Source: Bacteroidales bacterium
GTDB taxonomy: Bacteria; Bacteroidota; Bacteroidia; Bacteroidales; JAADJA01
Length of the DNA: 64,000 bases
Direction: 5' to 3'
Assembly (NCBI GenBank): GCA_021740645.1
Contig: JAIOZL010000014.1
Location: 1 to 64,000, forward strand
Shown in pieces: positions 60,940 through 64,000 of the stretch. The notes beneath the pieces were generated by a model. That model was not told where the DNA came from. It searched no databases and worked only from the letters and a program-made list of their open reading frames with translations. Made by a program: the position numbers and the translations under genes. Within the stretch, counting starts at the first letter, position 1. The number at the start of each line of letters is the position of its first letter.

Positions 60940-61854
60940 TCATTCAAGAGTTGCTAATTCTGAAAGTCTGGGGATAGACGATTGAGCCCCCATACGTGTA
61001 ACCGTTATCGCAGATGCCTTTGCTGCAAATTTAACAGCATCAACAATTGATTTGCCCTCTGAAACCCCAACGCTAAGAGCTCCACTAAAAGTATCCCCTG
61101 CAGCCGTGGTGTCAACTGCCATCACCTTGGTTGCCTCAACCTGATGAAACACACCGTTTTCATATACCAGAGCTCCCATCGATCCCAGGGTAATCACAAC
61201 AATTTTTGCACCTTTGGCATGGATAACCTCGGCTGCCTTTTTTGCACTTTCCCACGAATTCACTTTTATACCTGAGAGTATCTCTGCCTCCCCATTATTA
61301 GGGGTAATAATATATAAACTTTTCAAGAGTCTGTCCGATAACGTTCTGGCGGGGGCAGGATTCAGAATTACCTTGATGCCTTTTTGAAATGCAAGTTCTG
61401 CTGCATACTCAACGGTCTCAATTGGAATCTCTAATTGCATCAGAACCAAATCCCCACTTTCAATTTCTTTCTGTGCACTTTGAATATCTTTTTTGCTAAG
61501 CAAAGCATTTGCACCAGAAGCAACAACAATACAATTCTCACCATTTGAGTCCACGTTGATCAAGGCTACTCCTGAAGGGGTTTTCAGATCTGAGAATATA
61601 TATTCTGTGTTAATTCTTTCTGTATTGTATAGCTCCACAGATTGCTTCCCAAAAACATCGTTCCCTGTCTTGGCAATAAAGCTTACCTGACCACCCAGCC
61701 GGGCTGCTGCCACAGCCTGGTTAGCCCCTTTTCCTCCGGGGTTCATAAAGAAAGTCCCCCCAATAATGGTTTCACCGGGAACGGGAAGTCTGTCAGCTTT
61801 TATCACCATATCAGTGTTACAACTTCCAATTACTATAATCTTCTTTGATGTCAT
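60940..61854 (-). CDS. rbsK: Ribokinase
   Basis: A 304-residue PfkB-family kinase that phosphorylates D-ribose to ribose-5-phosphate. Signatures of ribokinase proper: 'IGSCNTDMVIKADRLPVPGE' and 'NPGGKGANQAVAAARLGG' at the N-terminus, 'LNPAPARTL', 'ITPNNGEAEIL', and the ATP-site/catalytic 'VDTTAAGDTFSGALSVG' with the catalytic Asp in GDTFSG. It is cytosolic. It is the first gene of the ten-gene operon and supplies the metabolic clue: the substrate of the locus should yield ribose. Confidence 0.95.
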   Translation of the reverse strand: MTSKKIIVIGSCNTDMVIKADRLPVPGETIIGGTFFMNPGGKGANQAVAAARLGGQVSFIAKTGNDVFGKQSVELYNTERINTEYIFSDLKTPSGVALINVDSNGENCIVVASGANALLSKKDIQSAQKEIESGDLVLMQLEIPIETVEYAAELAFQKGIKVILNPAPARTLSDRLLKSLYIITPNNGEAEILSGIKVNSWESAKKAAEVIHAKGAKIVVITLGSMGALVYENGVFHQVEATKVMAVDTTAAGDTFSGALSVGVSEGKSIVDAVKFAAKASAITVTRMGAQSSIPRLSELATLE

Positions 61855-61874
61855 AAATTTTGTATTTAATTATC

Positions 61875-61882
61875 CAAATGTA
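61875..61882 (-). promoter_or_regulatory. Candidate -7 promoter box of the rbsK-susCD operon
   Basis: On the minus strand TACATTTG matches the Bacteroidota -7 consensus TAnnTTTG exactly and lies 20 bp before the rbsK start codon. No good TTTG -33 box is seen at the usual distance, which would fit an activated promoter. Assignment is by motif and position only. Confidence 0.4.
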
Positions 61883-62064
61883 ATTGAAAACTGAAAAAGC
61901 TGTTTTCCTTTTTTTGCTGATTTAAATAATTATAATATAGGTTATAGAACTAATCATTTTCCATATTTATCTGATTTTATGCTATTTAATATATTTTAAA
62001 TTGTTGCTTTTTGATAATTATAAAATATCTTTATGATTTATTTTTTGTTATCCAATCTCTTAAT

Positions 62065-63591
62065 ATGTCAAAAGTAAATTCTTTATATTTTTTAGTCAAT
62101 TCAATGACCCGTTCTGAACGGAAAGCCTTTATGCATAATTCAAAAAGACCGGGTAAGGTACCTGAATATTTAAAACTATATAAACTCATCGAACAAGATA
62201 AGGGATCCGGAGTGGATACATTAAAGCTCAGGTTTTTATCCATATGTCCGGGGGGAGCGTATGAGTCTACGGTAAAGTATTTATTTAAGGTTATACTAGA
62301 AACCATATTAGAACTACGAAAAGAACAAGATGTCGATTTCTCTTTGATGAATGGAATTATGAAGGCAAAGATTTTGTTTGAAAAATCCCTGTTTGAAGAA
62401 TGTTTTGCTCTATTAAAATGGGTAATTGGCGAGTCGAAGCGTTTGGAAAATTTTTATACCCTCCTGTTGGCTAGTCGTCTGGAGATAGAATATCTCCTTG
62501 AATTGAACTTCCCTGCATTGGATGAAAAAAAACTGCTTAGCAAACATATCCGAATCAGCAAAACGCTTAGGGCAATTATGAAGATTAACGATCAGTCTTC
62601 TATATACGAGCTATTGAAGCATCGTTTAATCTACAAAGGAAATGTGCGCTCCCAAGAACAAAAAAATGAACTTAATGATTTGGTAGTTAGTGAGATAAGT
62701 ATACTATCCTCAACTAGTCCTGAAAATTTTGAAATTAACAAACTTCATCAGCTTTTTCAGGCGAATTACCTTATTAGTGTAGGTGACTATAAATCTGCCT
62801 TTCGCTCATTTAGTGAACTGAATCGACTGTTTGAAAATAATAAGCACTTATGGAATAATCCGCCTATTTATTATCTTCAAACCGTTGAGGGTGTGCTCGA
62901 TAGTTTAAGGGGGATTAGAAATTATGAAGGGATGAATTATTTTGTAGGACAATTGGAAAAACTTGAGAGCCCATCAATCAATTTCAGCGCAAATGTGAAT
63001 TCATTAATTTTTCTCTATAAGCTATATCCTAAGCTGGACCGGGGTGATTTTACAGACTCACTGGATCACCTTAATAAAGGTATGAAAACCATATACACTA
63101 AAATGAAGTTGTTGAGTCTGACCAGACAGGCCGAATTATATTTATATGCTGCCTTGGTGTATTTTACCAACCGAAAATACAGAGAAGCACATAGTTATTT
63201 GAAAAACATTATTATAGAAGGTAAAGAATTTTCATATTTACCCCTTTATAGAACCATCAGACTTACAAATCTTATGATTTTATATGAGCTAAAGGATTTT
63301 GATCTGATAGAGTATGAAGCCAGATCTATAAAAAGGGGGATCAGAAAAATGGAAAAAGGATATTTATTGGAAAAAGCTATGCTTCGGTTTATAAACAGTC
63401 GCAATGCTGTGCAGATAAATGAGAAAAAGGATGGTTTATGGAAAAAAATTATAAAGGATCTTGACTTCTTAAGTCAAGATGTTTTTGAGGGTCAGGTATT
63501 GAAGATATTCGAGTTTACTGCCTGGATAAAATCAAAAATCACAAAGGAAGCTCTTTCTGAAATTTTAAAATCCAAACATATTCACGAATAA
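62065..63591 (+). CDS. Helical-repeat (TPR-like) protein, divergent from the ribose-type operon
   Basis: A 508-residue soluble protein without a signal peptide. The start at 62065 (MSKVNSLYFLVNSMTRSERKAF) is preferred to an upstream TTG, because 'SLYFLVNSMTRSERKAFMHN' is the usual N-terminal block of this Bacteroidota family (LxxLVxSLxxxEKRxF type). The rest is nearly all helical with TPR-like pairs ('LYAALVYFTNRKYREAHSYL'). I know no function for the family. Because it is divergent from, and adjacent to, the rbsK-susCD operon it could be a regulator, but no DNA-binding motif is evident. Confidence 0.8.
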   Translation: MSKVNSLYFLVNSMTRSERKAFMHNSKRPGKVPEYLKLYKLIEQDKGSGVDTLKLRFLSICPGGAYESTVKYLFKVILETILELRKEQDVDFSLMNGIMKAKILFEKSLFEECFALLKWVIGESKRLENFYTLLLASRLEIEYLLELNFPALDEKKLLSKHIRISKTLRAIMKINDQSSIYELLKHRLIYKGNVRSQEQKNELNDLVVSEISILSSTSPENFEINKLHQLFQANYLISVGDYKSAFRSFSELNRLFENNKHLWNNPPIYYLQTVEGVLDSLRGIRNYEGMNYFVGQLEKLESPSINFSANVNSLIFLYKLYPKLDRGDFTDSLDHLNKGMKTIYTKMKLLSLTRQAELYLYAALVYFTNRKYREAHSYLKNIIIEGKEFSYLPLYRTIRLTNLMILYELKDFDLIEYEARSIKRGIRKMEKGYLLEKAMLRFINSRNAVQINEKKDGLWKKIIKDLDFLSQDVFEGQVLKIFEFTAWIKSKITKEALSEILKSKHIHE

Positions 63592-63594
63592 AAA

Positions 63595-64000
63595 TTATTT
63601 CCTCTTAGCCTTCCCCTTTTCCGTTTGATACAAATGCCTCTTAATCTTAAGAGTAGCTGTTTTAAGAAATGGCTCATTCTGGGTAACTACTTCTTTTATT
63701 TTCGATGATTTGTTGAGCTTTGAATTGATAAATTCCTTGAGCTCCAGACTTAATTTGCTTATTGTTTCGTCAACCCGTTTACTTAGATCGCTGAGGTTTT
63801 TATCTACCTTTTCTGAAATGTCTGCCGATGTTTTTTTAATTCTGGCTTCCAGTTCTTCCCGGTTAAAATGCACCAGAGCTACCAATTTCCCTTTTTGTTC
63901 AAGGACAACAGATTCGACCACATGACGGAAATTATTAATCAGCGATTCTATTTCTTCAGGATAGATATTTTCGCCATTGGATCCTATGATTACATTTTTC
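63595..64000 (-). CDS. C-terminal part of an AMP-dependent (long-chain acyl-CoA) synthetase
   Basis: The frame is open to the window edge, giving at least 135 residues; the N-terminal ~450 residues lie outside. The visible start 'NVIIGSNGENIYPEEIESLI' is the hinge and C-terminal subdomain signature of ANL-superfamily acyl-CoA synthetases, followed by 'VVESVVLEQKGKLVALVHFN'. A long coiled-coil-like insertion (~55-95 of the visible part) replaces the middle of the C-domain, and the end 'LKTATLKIKRHLYQ' supplies the catalytic Lys region. It is convergent with the helical-repeat gene, 3 bp apart. Confidence 0.88.
   Translation of the reverse strand, partial: KNVIIGSNGENIYPEEIESLINNFRHVVESVVLEQKGKLVALVHFNREELEARIKKTSADISEKVDKNLSDLSKRVDETISKLSLELKEFINSKLNKSSKIKEVVTQNEPFLKTATLKIKRHLYQTEKGKAKRK

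Overview
The window is a chromosomal stretch of a Bacteroidota bacterium, most likely class Bacteroidia and an environmental or marine/sediment lineage of the Marinilabiliales/Prolixibacteraceae kind. The evidence is four secreted proteins with type IX secretion (T9SS) C-terminal sorting domains, a SusC/SusD pair, a BNR-repeat 'sortilin-like' hydrolase, Tat-exported Gfo/Idh/MocA and TIM-barrel proteins, several SPII lipoproteins, AT-rich intergenic DNA and several short palindromic repeats of a kind I know from Bacteroidota genomes. The order-level assignment is inference.

Layout. 0-10.4 kb: tandem repeats, then four T9SS-exported proteins, three of them built from the same LamG-like domain (six copies in all), the last one carrying a purple-acid-phosphatase-type metallophosphoesterase. 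10.5-18 kb: a large BNR-repeat protein; a two-gene unit of a tetrahaem NapC-type cytochrome fused to an FGE/SUMF1-like domain plus a Tat-exported oxidoreductase; and a convergent sugar-isomerase-like protein. 18-29.5 kb: mixed genes (TauE/SafE exporter, SNF2 helicase, YfiR-SpoIIE signalling protein with two flavodoxin-like reductases, gamma-glutamyltransferase, c-type haem lipoprotein, ThuA protein) interrupted by GGGTTTY/38-bp repeat arrays that abut start codons. 29.5-32.6 kb: a tRNA-Arg(CCU) gene preceded by two 5' tRNA fragments that bracket a small GIY-YIG nuclease gene, followed by an IS21-family element. 32.6-41.5 kb: an accessory island with a cassette-like structure (SPFH/NfeD, a GIY-YIG plus unknown gene pair, a secreted unknown, a truncated T9SS gene, Fic, a DUF4143-type ATPase, GNAT), with a 134-bp attC-like imperfect palindrome and diverged 132-bp direct repeats. 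41.5-45.9 kb: ABC-2 exporter, MscS channel and a DASS anion transporter.

45.9-61.9 kb is the most coherent system: ten minus-strand genes with very short gaps or overlaps, running from ribokinase through SusC, SusD, three secreted ADP-ribosylglycohydrolase-family proteins, two double-lobed esterases, a sugar permease and a lipoprotein, and ending at a strong hairpin terminator. I read it as a ribose-scavenging locus, related in concept to the rus locus of Bacteroides thetaiotaomicron: outer-membrane import by SusCD, release of ribose from ribosylated or acylated substrates outside the cytoplasm, uptake by the permease and phosphorylation by RbsK. A divergent helical-repeat protein and the C-terminal end of an acyl-CoA synthetase close the window.

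The best candidates for undescribed biology are the tRNA-fragment/GIY-YIG arrangement with its 20-bp palindromes (a variant of which also sits in frame inside the ATPase gene), the attC-like cassette structure without a visible integrase, and the ribosyl-hydrolase/esterase operon.
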